Source of the DNA: Pseudomonas sp. KUIN-1
Lineage (GTDB): Bacteria > Pseudomonadota > Gammaproteobacteria > Pseudomonadales > Pseudomonadaceae
Reading direction: 5' to 3'
DNA: 64,000 nt
NCBI RefSeq assembly: GCF_009176725.1
Contig: NZ_AP020337.1
Coordinates: 5,630,001 to 5,694,000 of the forward strand
The notes below the pieces were generated by a model. It searched no databases, was not told the origin of the DNA, and saw nothing but the letters and a program-made list of their open reading frames with translations. This document shows, piece by piece, positions 34,047 to 43,416 of this stretch (position 1 is its first letter; each line of letters starts with the position of its first letter). A program made the position numbers and the translations under genes.

Positions 34047-36421
34047 CACATCGCCACCCCGTCCACCAGCACAGTCGTATCCACAAACTCTGAAAGACGA
34101 TGGCCCTCGGCCAACTCTTCAGGCGTGAAATCAGATTTTGAGTGCAGGATGCCATCCAGCAGCGCAAGGTTCTCGCGTACTACGCGTCCATACGGCGTGT
34201 CCATGATGCGAGAAACGTCCTTGAGCGAGAGGTAGTCCCGCTCCATCGCGAACAGCTCTGGCAGGTTCGACGCAGTGAGCAAAACGTTCTCGCATCCCAG
34301 GCACATGTTGTACAACGCACAAGGGCTGCCGGGCACGTAAGAGCTCAACTTCTTGATGAAGTCAGGCGGGTTGAAAATGTTACGGCAGCTCGCTAGAGGA
34401 GTTTTGAAAACAACCTGTGGCCCATCGAGATTAACGACATCGATGAGGTTGGCTCCAGCCTCGATGCTCGAGCGATTATCAGCCAATTTGGCTGCCGACT
34501 CATGAAGCTCCCTGAGAGCCACATCCAGCTTGGAGCGTGCGATGTGGTTGAAGTCCATACGATCCAGGTACGCCAGCGTAGTCTCGATTCGCATGTGCCC
34601 CAAGATCAACTGGATCTCACGGACAGGGACGTCACGCTCCACCAGCTCGCTGACAAAGCTCGGGCGAAGACGTGAAGGTGTGAGGCTCAACTGCTGCCCA
34701 GCGCTATCCAGGAGGCCTTTACGCTTAGCGTAAGCAGCAAAGGCCACCCACAAAGCACTCTCCTTCCCAGTTGCGAAGGATTTGATCTCCATGAAGCTTT
34801 TAGGGGCACTTGATTGCCAAATGAATAGCTTATCGCGCATAACTGGGGGTGCAGATACGCGGATTTTGGCTGTCAGTGCCTTGATGTCCTCAAAAATCTG
34901 AGCGACAGCATACGATTGAGACGTGGTGAGCCAGGTGATGTCAGCTTCGAAAATATCGAGATGCATCAGCTTTTCACCGTCAGAACGCTCTTTCCAGTAC
35001 CGGAGGCAAGGACGCCCAGTGAGCGGATGCTTAGGCTCGTAGTCATCCACATCAAGCAGCTTGATTGAGTCAGCGTTCAGCCCGGTGACTTGAGCCAGCT
35101 TGATCGCATAAGGCGTGATCACCTGAGCGTCCACCAGATAGTGAACGCCCCAACCCTCTACAACCTCCCGCAGCCCGGTGCCTGAACGGCTCACGATACG
35201 CAGAAAGGCTCTCACATGAGGATCTTCACTGTCTTTTTGATCATGACCAACATGCGTACAACCGAGCTTGTTCTCGAAAATCCAGCGAGCATTTTCAAGG
35301 GTATTGCAGCCTGGCTTTAAGCTGCCTTTCGCATCAATGGGATCTTCACCAATACCGCTCCGCTGGTAGGGCTGCGCAAGGGTGTTGTAGTGCTCGATAT
35401 CCTCGTTCACGCTCGTAGAGATTCGAACACGCTCAGCGCTCGAGTATGGGCGGTACGCATCAGTGACACGATCAGCATCAAACCCCTGACAGTTGATGAA
35501 ATCTGATCCCGCGTAACCCTTGATATTTTTGATGGTCGTCAAGGTGCTACGGACGGCACTCACCAAGGTAGTCGCGGTAATCGGAGAAAGGGTGCCCTCA
35601 ACAATATGGCGCTCGAGATACGAACGGAACAACGGGAGGCTGAACGGATCGAGAACCTCAGTCAGCGGCTCCATGCCACTGAAGCCTTGCCCAGTGAGAA
35701 GCCTCGTGAACCATTTGAACCCCTCATGATAATTGCTCGCTCCAGAGTCGCTGGTAGTACCCAGCGAAGCGGTCGCAAACGCATGTTTCAAGTCGTTGAA
35801 TGGCCTACCTTCAGATGATTTTTCGAGACCGTCCAAGGCAGCAAAATCAAGCATCTGGAGTCGTTTAAAATCCACAAGAGCATTCTCCTGCGGCACAAAC
35901 TCCTCCTTGGATTCAACTCGCTCCTTAACGGTCATATAGTCCGCAGAGGCGACCCCGAGAGACTGAAGATCAAGGTTGATCTCCTGGTAGGCGAGCCGAA
36001 CACTTTCATGCCTGCTGTAGCCGTATTTGATCGCGTCCAGCGCAGAAGCCGGCACAACTGATTTGGAGAGCTTTAGCTTGTTGCCAAAAATCGGGAGCGC
36101 GAGCTTCTCTTCTTGAGAGAGCGATTTATACCAGCCCAAAAGCTTCAAACGCCAATTACAACCCGCAGCTGTTTCTCCATGATGTATAACGCCGTCAATA
36201 AGCATGTTCAGGATGAGCTTCTGCTCTGCAAGCTCGAACATCTTGATTGATGGGTCGAGATCCTTACTCGCAACATACGAGTCACTCAACATCAATGGCG
36301 CATAAGCACCACTAGAATTGTCGCTAAGCTCAACTTGGTAATATTGAAGAGGGTTCTCTTCCAGATCTCTAAGCCACCTGAAGATTTTGGCACTCTCAAA
36401 TGCGTGCTCTGAAAAATTCAT
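34046..36421 (-). CDS. Large integrase-like protein, second of trio (GmtZ-like)
   Basis: 791 aa, ATG at 36421 overlapping the upstream stop by four bases. The tyrosine-recombinase fold lies at about 430-630: LAQVTGLNADSIKLLDVDD, SRLRPSFVSELV, IQLILGHMRIETTLAYLDRM. Box I has Asn (N449) where the catalytic Arg should be, and box II has Ser for His, while R586, H609 and Y618 are kept. It may therefore be an accessory or a strand-exchange partner rather than a full recombinase. A four-Cys cluster near residue 705-720 (CALYNMCLGC) suggests a metal site. Resembles, from memory, the GmtZ/VPA1269 group. Confidence 0.7.
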   Translation of the reverse strand: MNFSEHAFESAKIFRWLRDLEENPLQYYQVELSDNSSGAYAPLMLSDSYVASKDLDPSIKMFELAEQKLILNMLIDGVIHHGETAAGCNWRLKLLGWYKSLSQEEKLALPIFGNKLKLSKSVVPASALDAIKYGYSRHESVRLAYQEINLDLQSLGVASADYMTVKERVESKEEFVPQENALVDFKRLQMLDFAALDGLEKSSEGRPFNDLKHAFATASLGTTSDSGASNYHEGFKWFTRLLTGQGFSGMEPLTEVLDPFSLPLFRSYLERHIVEGTLSPITATTLVSAVRSTLTTIKNIKGYAGSDFINCQGFDADRVTDAYRPYSSAERVRISTSVNEDIEHYNTLAQPYQRSGIGEDPIDAKGSLKPGCNTLENARWIFENKLGCTHVGHDQKDSEDPHVRAFLRIVSRSGTGLREVVEGWGVHYLVDAQVITPYAIKLAQVTGLNADSIKLLDVDDYEPKHPLTGRPCLRYWKERSDGEKLMHLDIFEADITWLTTSQSYAVAQIFEDIKALTAKIRVSAPPVMRDKLFIWQSSAPKSFMEIKSFATGKESALWVAFAAYAKRKGLLDSAGQQLSLTPSRLRPSFVSELVERDVPVREIQLILGHMRIETTLAYLDRMDFNHIARSKLDVALRELHESAAKLADNRSSIEAGANLIDVVNLDGPQVVFKTPLASCRNIFNPPDFIKKLSSYVPGSPCALYNMCLGCENVLLTASNLPELFAMERDYLSLKDVSRIMDTPYGRVVRENLALLDGILHSKSDFTPEELAEGHRLSEFVDTTVLVDGVAM

Positions 36422-37650
36422 TTCTTATCTCCCAACCTGATTTTCAACGTCGTCTGAGCAGCAAGATCCGCCATGCTTTGCGCTTTAGTCGCGACCTCGC
36501 CCGTGTTCGGACAGACCAGATGAAAGATATCCTGTGGCAACTTGGTATAAATTCCTGTAGTGGATGTGTCTTCGTGGCCAAGCGACTTCTGGGCCATCAG
36601 GAGTTTGTTGAGATAGTCATCACCAAAGTCCGGGCTAGTCAAAATGGCATATGCGTGACCATGGCGGAGCTTATGCGGCGAAACCATACGCTCAAGTCGC
36701 TTGCTCTTTACTGCACGCTTAGAGAGCCGCTCGAGTAGCTTGCTGACAGCGTCTGGGTTAAACGGCTGTCCCTCTGAATTAAAAAAGCACGGAGTTACAT
36801 CGGCGGTCTCATAACGGCGAGCGTGTTTCTTAAATAGGGGAGACGCGTGATAACGCTTGATGCGTTCGAGCACAGCCCGGCTCACGATTGAGTATCGTGG
36901 CTTAAACTCATTTCCACGTGCTTTACTGCCGTCAATGTAAAGAGGACAGTAATCAGGATGCACCCAATCAAGATCTTCATCCGCAACAAAGTTAGCTTGA
37001 GCAAACCCCAAAGCCCTATTCACGGCACCCAGAGTGACCCTGCCAACTTCACTTCGACGCAGACCCACATCAAAGATAGCTTGGATCAGGCAGCGCTCTC
37101 TCTCGCTGCTCGCAGACTCAATAAGCTCTTTGAGTTCCTGCAATGAACAGGGATAAACCAAATCCTTCTTTGGAGCAGGAGAAAGAAAACCACCAGCATA
37201 AGGATTATCCTCACGCGCTGGGCCTTTGTGCTTTCCGCCAACGCACAGGAAGTCATTGAACAGGGCCATATAACAAGCATCCCTGTTACGGATGGTCGTT
37301 GAGGTCAAACCATCCACTTCACGCAGGTGGGTAAAGTACCGTTGAATACCGTGTTTAGTTACGGCAAGAAGAATTTCGTCATAAGAGGAGGTTCTGAAAG
37401 TTGGCGTGCCTTTCAGGTGTTCGAGTAGGTAACCAATGTTACGCCCGTACGTCTCGGCGGACAGAGCCGCTAACTCGGCGCTGCGAACTGCGAAGGTCAG
37501 GTACTCGCTTACAAGCGGGACTAGCCTCTCTTCTGAATCGAACAGCCCCACCGCTGTAACAGAAACACGGTCTGCCACCGTGGGCCCATCTTCGTTGAGC
37601 ATCGACCCACCCAGGTCGAGCATCTGCTTTTCTTTGACTACAACCTTCAC
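36418..37650 (-). CDS. Tyrosine recombinase, first of trio (GmtY-like)
   Basis: 410 aa from GTG at 37650, six bases after aagggg; an upstream ATG at 37710 lacks a ribosome site. Full catalytic set: R198 in FDVGLRRSEV, H326 and R329 in SPHKLRHGHA, H359 in LGHEDTST and Y368 in GIYTKL. N-terminal SAM-like core-binding domain at about 45-140. Lies about 135 bp from the thyA junction and reads away from it, as expected for the integrase of this element. It leads a five-gene overlapping operon with two further recombinases, an HTH protein and thyA. Confidence 0.85.
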   Translation of the reverse strand: MKVVVKEKQMLDLGGSMLNEDGPTVADRVSVTAVGLFDSEERLVPLVSEYLTFAVRSAELAALSAETYGRNIGYLLEHLKGTPTFRTSSYDEILLAVTKHGIQRYFTHLREVDGLTSTTIRNRDACYMALFNDFLCVGGKHKGPAREDNPYAGGFLSPAPKKDLVYPCSLQELKELIESASSERERCLIQAIFDVGLRRSEVGRVTLGAVNRALGFAQANFVADEDLDWVHPDYCPLYIDGSKARGNEFKPRYSIVSRAVLERIKRYHASPLFKKHARRYETADVTPCFFNSEGQPFNPDAVSKLLERLSKRAVKSKRLERMVSPHKLRHGHAYAILTSPDFGDDYLNKLLMAQKSLGHEDTSTTGIYTKLPQDIFHLVCPNTGEVATKAQSMADLAAQTTLKIRLGDKK

Positions 37651-37738
37651 CGACAACCCCTTTTTGAAGGCCGCCCATCCTATGCAGAATGTGCAGCTTG
37701 TCAAGGTCAAGATAAAGTCGCATGAAGGATAAATTTTT

Positions 37739-38443
37739 TTAGGCGAGGAAGGCGTACTGTGCGCTTTTTCCTACGTCCGATAAAAGGCCCAGATCGTTGG
37801 AGCGGATGTACAGCGTCAGCGAGATTTCGCGGGTCTGCGGGTTCGGGTGCAGCTGGTACAGCAGGTGGCACGGCGGCAGGGCCATTTCATCGAGCTGTGC
37901 GCAGTTCCAGCCGTGGAACAGGATCCGCCGGCTGCCCGGGTCGTTGATGATGGTGTCGACGCACTGGCGAATCTGGTCGATGGCCTTGTACAGGACCACG
38001 AAAGACTGGCTGTCTTCTTCGGACTCGGCAATCTGACGATACCCCTGGCCCAGCGCCAGTTCGATGGCCGCGACATTGCCGGCATCGATACGCTTGTAGG
38101 CAGGCCACTTGCGCCATTGCACGCCATAGATTTCGCCCAGATCGTCCTCGCCCTTGCGGAACGGGTTGTTCAGCCACTGAGCGTTTTCGTTGGCGTTCTG
38201 ATCCCAGACCTTGCAGCCCAGTTCGCGGAATTCGGCGGCGTTGTTTACGCCACGCAGAAAGCCGACCATCTCGCCGATGGCCGATTTGAAGGCAATGCGC
38301 CGTGTGGTGATCGCCGGAAAACCTTCCTGCAAGTCATAACGCAGCATCGCCCCCGGAAAGCTGATGGTGTTCACGCCGGTACGGTTGGCTTGCAAGGTCC
38401 CGTGCTTGATCACATGAGCGACCAGTTCCAGATATTGCTTCAT
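37739..38443 (-). pseudogene. thyA: Chromosomal thymidylate synthase truncated by island insertion
   Basis: The first about 219 codons are Pseudomonas ThyA, including LPPCHLLYQL with the active-site Cys, and stop in the conserved RSNDLGL motif. The reading frame then continues for 15 island-encoded codons (LSDVGKSAQYAFLA, stop). The native protein is longer, near 323 aa as I recall, so about 100 C-terminal residues, including much of the dUMP and folate site, are lost. It keeps its normal place 54 bp after lgt. The missing 3' part should lie at the far island end. Almost certainly inactive, with function supplied by the island copy. Confidence 0.9.
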
Positions 38444-38497
38444 AAATCACCTGCATTGTTGAACGCGCCGGGCGTTGTCTCACCCGGCGTTTCGGTA

Positions 38498-39310
38498 TTA
38501 GGCCGCTGCTTTGCTGGCGGACGGGTCGCGCTTGTAGGCCAGCCAGATCAGCAACAGGCCCGCGATGATCATCGGCAGGCTGAGGATCTGACCCATGGTC
38601 ACCCAGCCCCACGCCAGGTAACCCAACTGGGCGTCAGGGACGCGGACAAACTCGACCACAAAGCGGAAGATCCCGTAGAACAGCGCAAACATGCCGGAAA
38701 CGGCCATGGTCGGACGCGGCTTGCGGGCGTACAGATTGAGGATGATGAACAGCGCAACGCCTTCCAGCGCGAACTGATACAGCTGCGAGGGATGACGCGC
38801 CAGTTGCGCAGGGTCGCTGAACGGCGGGAAGACCATGGCCCACGGCACATCGGTCGGCTTGCCCCACAGCTCGGCATTGATGAAGTTGCCGATACGCCCG
38901 GCACCCAGGCCGATCGGCACCAGCGGGGCAACGAAGTCCATCAGCTGGAAGAAGCTTTTGCCGTTGCGCTTGCCAAACCACCAGGCCGCGATCATCACGC
39001 CGACAAAGCCGCCGTGGAACGCCATGCCGCCCTTCCAGACCTCGAAGATCAGCAGCGGATTGGCGATGTAGGCCGACAGGTCATAGAACAGCACGTAGCC
39101 CAGCCGCCCACCGACAATCACGCCCATGGCCAGCCAGAAAATCAGATCGGAAAGTTTTTCCTTGGTCCAGGTCGGGTCGAACTTGTTCAGGCGACGCGAC
39201 GCAAGCAGCCAGGCGCCGCCGATACCGACCAGGTACATCAACCCGTACCAGTGAATTTGCAGCGGGCCGATAGCGACGGCTACCGGGTCAATCTGCGGGT
39301 AAGGCAGCAT
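38498..39310 (-). CDS. lgt: Prolipoprotein diacylglyceryl transferase
   Basis: 270 aa, seven membrane segments. Adds diacylglycerol to the lipobox Cys of prolipoproteins in the inner membrane. Hallmarks: HGGFVG and the signature GRIGNFINAELWG with its catalytic Arg/Asn region, and HPSQLYQFALEG. Start ATG at 39310 gives MLPYPQIDPVAVAIGPLQIH, normal for the family. In Pseudomonas lgt and thyA are adjacent and probably co-transcribed, so the truncation of thyA is at the end of this operon and should not disturb lgt. Confidence 0.97.
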   Translation of the reverse strand: MLPYPQIDPVAVAIGPLQIHWYGLMYLVGIGGAWLLASRRLNKFDPTWTKEKLSDLIFWLAMGVIVGGRLGYVLFYDLSAYIANPLLIFEVWKGGMAFHGGFVGVMIAAWWFGKRNGKSFFQLMDFVAPLVPIGLGAGRIGNFINAELWGKPTDVPWAMVFPPFSDPAQLARHPSQLYQFALEGVALFIILNLYARKPRPTMAVSGMFALFYGIFRFVVEFVRVPDAQLGYLAWGWVTMGQILSLPMIIAGLLLIWLAYKRDPSASKAAA

Positions 39311-39823
39311 TGCGACTCCTCAATTGGAACGCCCTTGCGAGCGACTGAATCAGGCGCGCATGTTACCGGAGCCCGGCAGGATGCTCTAGCGGCGACCGAT
39401 GGAAGCCGCCTGAACGAAGTGAAAAAAGATGCGCCTGGTGTGCCTAGTCATATGGTTATCGCTTCCACGCGCAGCGTTATGTACAGGTCTTGGAGAGCAC
39501 TGAATACGTGCCTTTCAGGCTTCTGCCCGCAGGACGTAGGAGCGCACCGGGCGACGCCTGGCTTATTCGCGCAGACGGTACGTTTTCGGCGATCATGCCG
39601 GCCTCTTCGCGAACAAGTTCGCTCCTACAGGGGCAATGTGTACTCCCTGTGGGAATGAGAGGGCGTTGGAGCGCACCGGGCGACGCTTCGCTTGTTCGCG
39701 AAGACGGTGTCTTCAGACGATACGTTTTCGGCGATCATGTCGGCCTCTTCGCGAACAAGTTCGCTCCTACAGGGGCGATGTGCACTCCCTGTGGGAGTGA
39801 GCTCACGAAAGCATTAGTAGCGC
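39311..39823. repeat. Intergenic REP-type duplication between ptsP and lgt
   Basis: Two direct copies of an approximately 125-140 bp unit (about 39535-39659 and 39664-39805), each with gcgcaccgggcgacgc, ttttcggcgatcatg and the palindromic REP core gcgaacaagttcgctcctac. Non-coding, typical of Pseudomonas intergenic REP sequences. Confidence 0.8.
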
Positions 39824-42103
39824 TTAGTGCCCTTTGACCGAGCTGGGGTTGATCATCCGCGACAGGCCGAGGTTTTTCAGTGCCAGTTGCAGGGAGCTGC
39901 TGATGACCTGCGGGTTGTCGTTGGTCATCAGTTGCGCCAGCAGTTCCTTGGCCTTGCTGAGGTTGATCTGGCGCAGCATCCATTTCACTTTCGGCAGGTT
40001 GGTGGCGTTCATCGACAGGCTGTCGAAACCCATCGCCATCAACAGCACCGCTGCTGCCGGATCACCCGCCATTTCGCCGCAGATGCTCACCGGTTTGCCC
40101 TCGGCGTGGGCATCACGCACCACGCTTTGCAGCGCCTGAAGCACCGCCGGGTGCAGGTAATCGTAGAGATCGGCCACACGCGGGTTGTTGCGGTCGACCG
40201 CCAGCAGGTATTGGGTCAGGTCGTTCGAACCCACCGAGAGGAAGTCTACCTGCCGCGCCAGGTCGCGGGTCTGATAGACCGCAGCCGGCACTTCGATCAT
40301 TACGCCCACGGGCGGCATCGGCACGTCGGTGCCTTCGTCGCGCACTTCGCCCCACGCACGGTGGATCAGGTGCAGCGCTTCTTCCACTTCATGGGTGCTG
40401 GAGATCATCGGCAGCAAGATGCGCAGGTTATTCAGGCCCTCGCTGGCCTTGAGCATCGCGCGGGTCTGGACCAGGAAGATTTCCGGGTGGTCGAGGGTGA
40501 CGCGAATACCGCGCCAGCCGAGAAACGGGTTGTCTTCCTTGATCGGGAAGTAGGACAGCGACTTGTCGCCACCGATGTCCAGGCTGCGCATGGTCACCGG
40601 CAGTGGATGGAAGGCGGCCAGTTGCTCGCGGTAGATCGCCAGCTGTTCTTTTTCGCTCGGGAAGCGCTGGTTGATCATGAACGGCACTTCGGTGCGGTAC
40701 AGGCCCACCCCTTCGGCGCCTCGCTGTTGCGCACGCGCCACGTCGGCCAGCAGGCCGGTGTTGACCCACAGCGGCATGCGATGCCCGTCGAGGGTCACGC
40801 AAGGCAGTTCGCGCAGTGCATCCAGGCCCTGGGAGAGCTGACGCTCCTCCTCCACCACCTTGCCGAACTGCTTGCGCATGATTTCGCTGGGGTTGGTGAA
40901 GACTTCGCCGTGATAGCCGTCGACCACCAGATCGATGCCATCGACCTTGGAGTAAGGGAAGTCCACCAGGCCCATGACCGTGGGAATGCCCATGGCCCGC
41001 GCCAGAATCGCGACGTGGGAGTTGCCGGATCCCTGAACCGACACCAGGCCGACCAGTTTGCCTTCTGGCACCTCGCCGAGCATCGCCGGGGTCAGCTCTT
41101 CACTCACCAGAATCGTGTTGTCGGGATAGACCAGCGCCTGTTGCCGCGCTTCCTGGAGATAGGCCAGCAGACGGCGGCCCAGGTCCTTGACGTCCGACGC
41201 CCGCTCGCGCAGATAGGCATCGTCCATCAGTTCGAAACGTTTGACGTGCTCACTGACCACCGAGCGCAAGGCACCCTGCGCCCATTGGCCGGTCTTGATC
41301 ACGTCGGTCACTTCGCTGCCTAGCGAGGCGTCGTCGAGCATCATCAGGTAGACATCGAACAGCGCCCGCTCTTCGGGACGCAACTGAGTGGCCAGCTTGG
41401 CTGACAGGGTGCGCATGTCACCGCGTACGCCTTCCAGCGCGTTCTGGAACAACGCCAGTTCGGCGGCGATGTCAGTGACGGTCTTGTCGGGGACCACTTC
41501 CAGATCGGCTGGCGGCAGCATGACCACGGCGACACCGACCGCAGCACCCGGCGAACCGGCGACACCGACGAACTTGGCTTCCTGAATGCCCTTGCCCTGA
41601 CGACCCAGACCGCGGATCGAGCCGGTCGCTTCGGCATGCGCGATAACGCCCGCCAGTTGCGCGCTCATGGTGACCAGGAAGGCTTCTTCGCCCTCGTCGA
41701 ACTGCCGGCGCTCCTTTTGCTGGATGACCAATACGCCGACCACACGCCGGTGGTGAATGATCGGCGCGCCCAGGAACGAGGCGTAGCGTTCTTCACCGGT
41801 TTCGGCGAAATAGCGATAACGAGGGTGATCTGCGGCGTTTTCGAGATTCAGCGGTTCTTCGCGCGTACCGACCAGACCGACCAGGCCTTCATTCGGTGCC
41901 ATGCTGACTTTGCCGATGGAGCGCTTGTTGAGGCCTTCGGAAGCCATCAGGACAAAGCGGTTGACCTCGGCATCGAGCAGGTAGACCGAGCAGACCTGGC
42001 TGCCCATGGCCTCCTTGACGCGCAACACAATAATGCCCAACGCCGCCTTGAGATCCTTGGCGGAGTTAACTTCCTGGACGATCTTGCGCAGCGTATTGAG
42101 CAT
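39824..42103 (-). CDS. ptsP: PTS(Ntr) enzyme I PtsP
   Basis: 759 aa. N-terminal GAF domain (about 1-150), then the enzyme I fold: swivelling His domain with GSGNSHVAILARAMGIPTVM (phosphorylated His) and a C-terminal PEP-binding domain with NDLTQYLLAVDRNN and SICGEMAGDP. It takes phosphate from PEP and passes it to NPr (PtsO) in the nitrogen PTS. ATG at 42103 lies 21 bp after the rppH stop, so the two genes form an operon as in other pseudomonads. Confidence 0.96.
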   Translation of the reverse strand: MLNTLRKIVQEVNSAKDLKAALGIIVLRVKEAMGSQVCSVYLLDAEVNRFVLMASEGLNKRSIGKVSMAPNEGLVGLVGTREEPLNLENAADHPRYRYFAETGEERYASFLGAPIIHHRRVVGVLVIQQKERRQFDEGEEAFLVTMSAQLAGVIAHAEATGSIRGLGRQGKGIQEAKFVGVAGSPGAAVGVAVVMLPPADLEVVPDKTVTDIAAELALFQNALEGVRGDMRTLSAKLATQLRPEERALFDVYLMMLDDASLGSEVTDVIKTGQWAQGALRSVVSEHVKRFELMDDAYLRERASDVKDLGRRLLAYLQEARQQALVYPDNTILVSEELTPAMLGEVPEGKLVGLVSVQGSGNSHVAILARAMGIPTVMGLVDFPYSKVDGIDLVVDGYHGEVFTNPSEIMRKQFGKVVEEERQLSQGLDALRELPCVTLDGHRMPLWVNTGLLADVARAQQRGAEGVGLYRTEVPFMINQRFPSEKEQLAIYREQLAAFHPLPVTMRSLDIGGDKSLSYFPIKEDNPFLGWRGIRVTLDHPEIFLVQTRAMLKASEGLNNLRILLPMISSTHEVEEALHLIHRAWGEVRDEGTDVPMPPVGVMIEVPAAVYQTRDLARQVDFLSVGSNDLTQYLLAVDRNNPRVADLYDYLHPAVLQALQSVVRDAHAEGKPVSICGEMAGDPAAAVLLMAMGFDSLSMNATNLPKVKWMLRQINLSKAKELLAQLMTNDNPQVISSSLQLALKNLGLSRMINPSSVKGH

Positions 42104-42124
42104 GGCTCGGGGTCGAACTCCGTG

Positions 42125-42604
42125 TCAGTCGCGCGATAAGAGGCGCGGGGCAAGCTCTTTGAGTGCGCGTCGATACACCTCGCGCTTGAATGTCACCACC
42201 TGGCCTAACGGATACCAATAGCTGACCCAGCGCCAGCCATCGAACTCCGGTTTACCGGTCAAATCCATCCGCACCCGCTGCTCGTTGGAGATCAGGCGCA
42301 GGAGAAACCATTTTTGCTTCTGGCCGATACACAGCGGCTGGCTGTGGGTACGGACCAGTCTTTGCGGCAGACGATAGCGCAACCAGCCCCGAGTGCAGGC
42401 AAGTATTTGCACATCATGTCGTTCCAGACCGACTTCTTCATTCAATTCGCGATAAAGCGCGTCTTCCGGCGTCTCCTGCGGGTTGATACCCCCTTGAGGA
42501 AACTGCCAGGCATCCTGGTTAATACGCCGAGCCCATAGGACCTGACCAGCATCGTTTGTCAGAATAATCCCGACATTAGGACGGAAACCATCGGGGTCGA
42601 TCAC
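42125..42604 (-). CDS. rppH: RNA pyrophosphohydrolase
   Basis: 159 aa from GTG at 42604, which yields the expected (M)IDPDGFRPNVGIILTND start; the longer ATG frame is not conserved. Nudix box GGINPQETPEDALYREL continuing NEEVGL. RppH removes pyrophosphate from 5' triphosphate RNA and starts mRNA decay. C-terminal FKREVYRRALKELAP helix as in the family. Overlapping-operon partner of ptsP. Confidence 0.95.
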   Translation of the reverse strand: MIDPDGFRPNVGIILTNDAGQVLWARRINQDAWQFPQGGINPQETPEDALYRELNEEVGLERHDVQILACTRGWLRYRLPQRLVRTHSQPLCIGQKQKWFLLRLISNEQRVRMDLTGKPEFDGWRWVSYWYPLGQVVTFKREVYRRALKELAPRLLSRD

Positions 42605-42746
42605 GGCAACAACCTCGCAAACGCATGTCGCCGCATTGTTCCACAAAGGCGATCAAACCAGCAACGAGGCTTATCACCTTATGTGAAGACTTGTGAAAAC
42701 CTCGTATTCTGGGGCTCTTTTTTCAACTATTTCAGCGAGTAACCCT

Positions 42747-43403
42747 ATGCGTCTGGCTTTATTCGACCTCGACAACACCCTTCTGGGCGGCGACAGCGAT
42801 CACGCCTGGGGCGATTACCTGTGCCGGCGCGGGATCCTTGATGCCGCGACCTACAAAACCCGCAACGACGAGTTCTATCAGGATTACCTGGCCGGCACGC
42901 TGAACATGACCGATTACCTGAATTTTACCCTGGAGATTCTGGGCAACACTGACATGGCGCAGCTCGAGCAGTGGCATCGCGAGTTCATGCGCGACTGCAT
43001 CGAACCGATGATGCTGCCCAAGGCGCTGGAATTGATCGCCAAACACCGCGAGGCCGGCGACAAGCTGGTGGTGATTACCGCCACCAACCGCTTTGTGACG
43101 GCACCTATCGTGGCGCGACTGGGGATCGATACCCTGCTGGCGACCGAATGCGAGATGGCTGACGGCCGCTATACCGGCCGCACCACAGGTGTGCCCTGCT
43201 TCCGTGAAGGCAAGGTGACACGCCTCAATCAGTGGCTGCAAGACAACGCGTTCAGCCTTGAGGACAGCTATTTCTACAGTGATTCGATGAACGACCTGCC
43301 TCTGCTGGAGCAGGTGGCCAACCCGGTTGCGGTCGATCCGGACGATAAATTGCGTGCCGAAGCCGAGCGACGCGGCTGGCCGGTAATTACCCTGCGTCAC
43401 TGA
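42747..43403 (+). CDS. HAD-IB phosphatase, probable histidinol-phosphatase
   Basis: 218 aa from ATG at 42747. Motif I LFDLDNTLLGGD (two catalytic Asp), motif II VVITATNRF, motif III/IV SDSMNDLPLLE. It is syntenic with P. aeruginosa PA0335, beside rppH and ptsP; that gene has been reported to supply histidinol-phosphate phosphatase activity. A SerB-like cap (about 25-90) fits subfamily IB. Divergent from rppH with about 140 bp between starts. Confidence 0.85.
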   Translation: MRLALFDLDNTLLGGDSDHAWGDYLCRRGILDAATYKTRNDEFYQDYLAGTLNMTDYLNFTLEILGNTDMAQLEQWHREFMRDCIEPMMLPKALELIAKHREAGDKLVVITATNRFVTAPIVARLGIDTLLATECEMADGRYTGRTTGVPCFREGKVTRLNQWLQDNAFSLEDSYFYSDSMNDLPLLEQVANPVAVDPDDKLRAEAERRGWPVITLRH

Positions 43404-43416
43404 GTGCTGGCAATAC

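Larger units (their letters stand above)
1..37785. mobile_element. Genomic (defence) island integrated in thyA; left end outside window
   Basis: The right boundary is inferred at about 37785, where the chromosomal thyA frame stops matching thymidylate synthase and runs into unrelated sequence with a stop at 37739. A recombinase operon sits beside this junction and reads away from it into the island. Everything to the left is cargo: OLD nucleases, Shedu, Gabija, HEPN, RES and STAND genes, IS remnants and an island-specific repeat. To the right, gene order is the conserved Pseudomonas chromosome. The other end, which should carry the missing 3' third of thyA, is not in the window. Boundary position is accurate to a few bases; total size is unknown. 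Confidence 0.85.

Noticed and set aside
37739..38443. Chromosomal thyA as a functional short thymidylate synthase
   Set aside because: It lacks the C-terminal third, which contains substrate and folate residues, and ends in island-encoded codons.
30609..38443. The two thyA genes as a simple local duplication
   Set aside because: They are of different lineages (277-aa E. coli type versus longer Pseudomonas type with an insertion) and only one is intact.
37847..39658. 603-codon open frame opposite thyA and lgt, and similar long antisense frames over ptsP, serA, ilvA and spu genes
   Set aside because: High-GC shadow frames on the strand opposite well-conserved genes.
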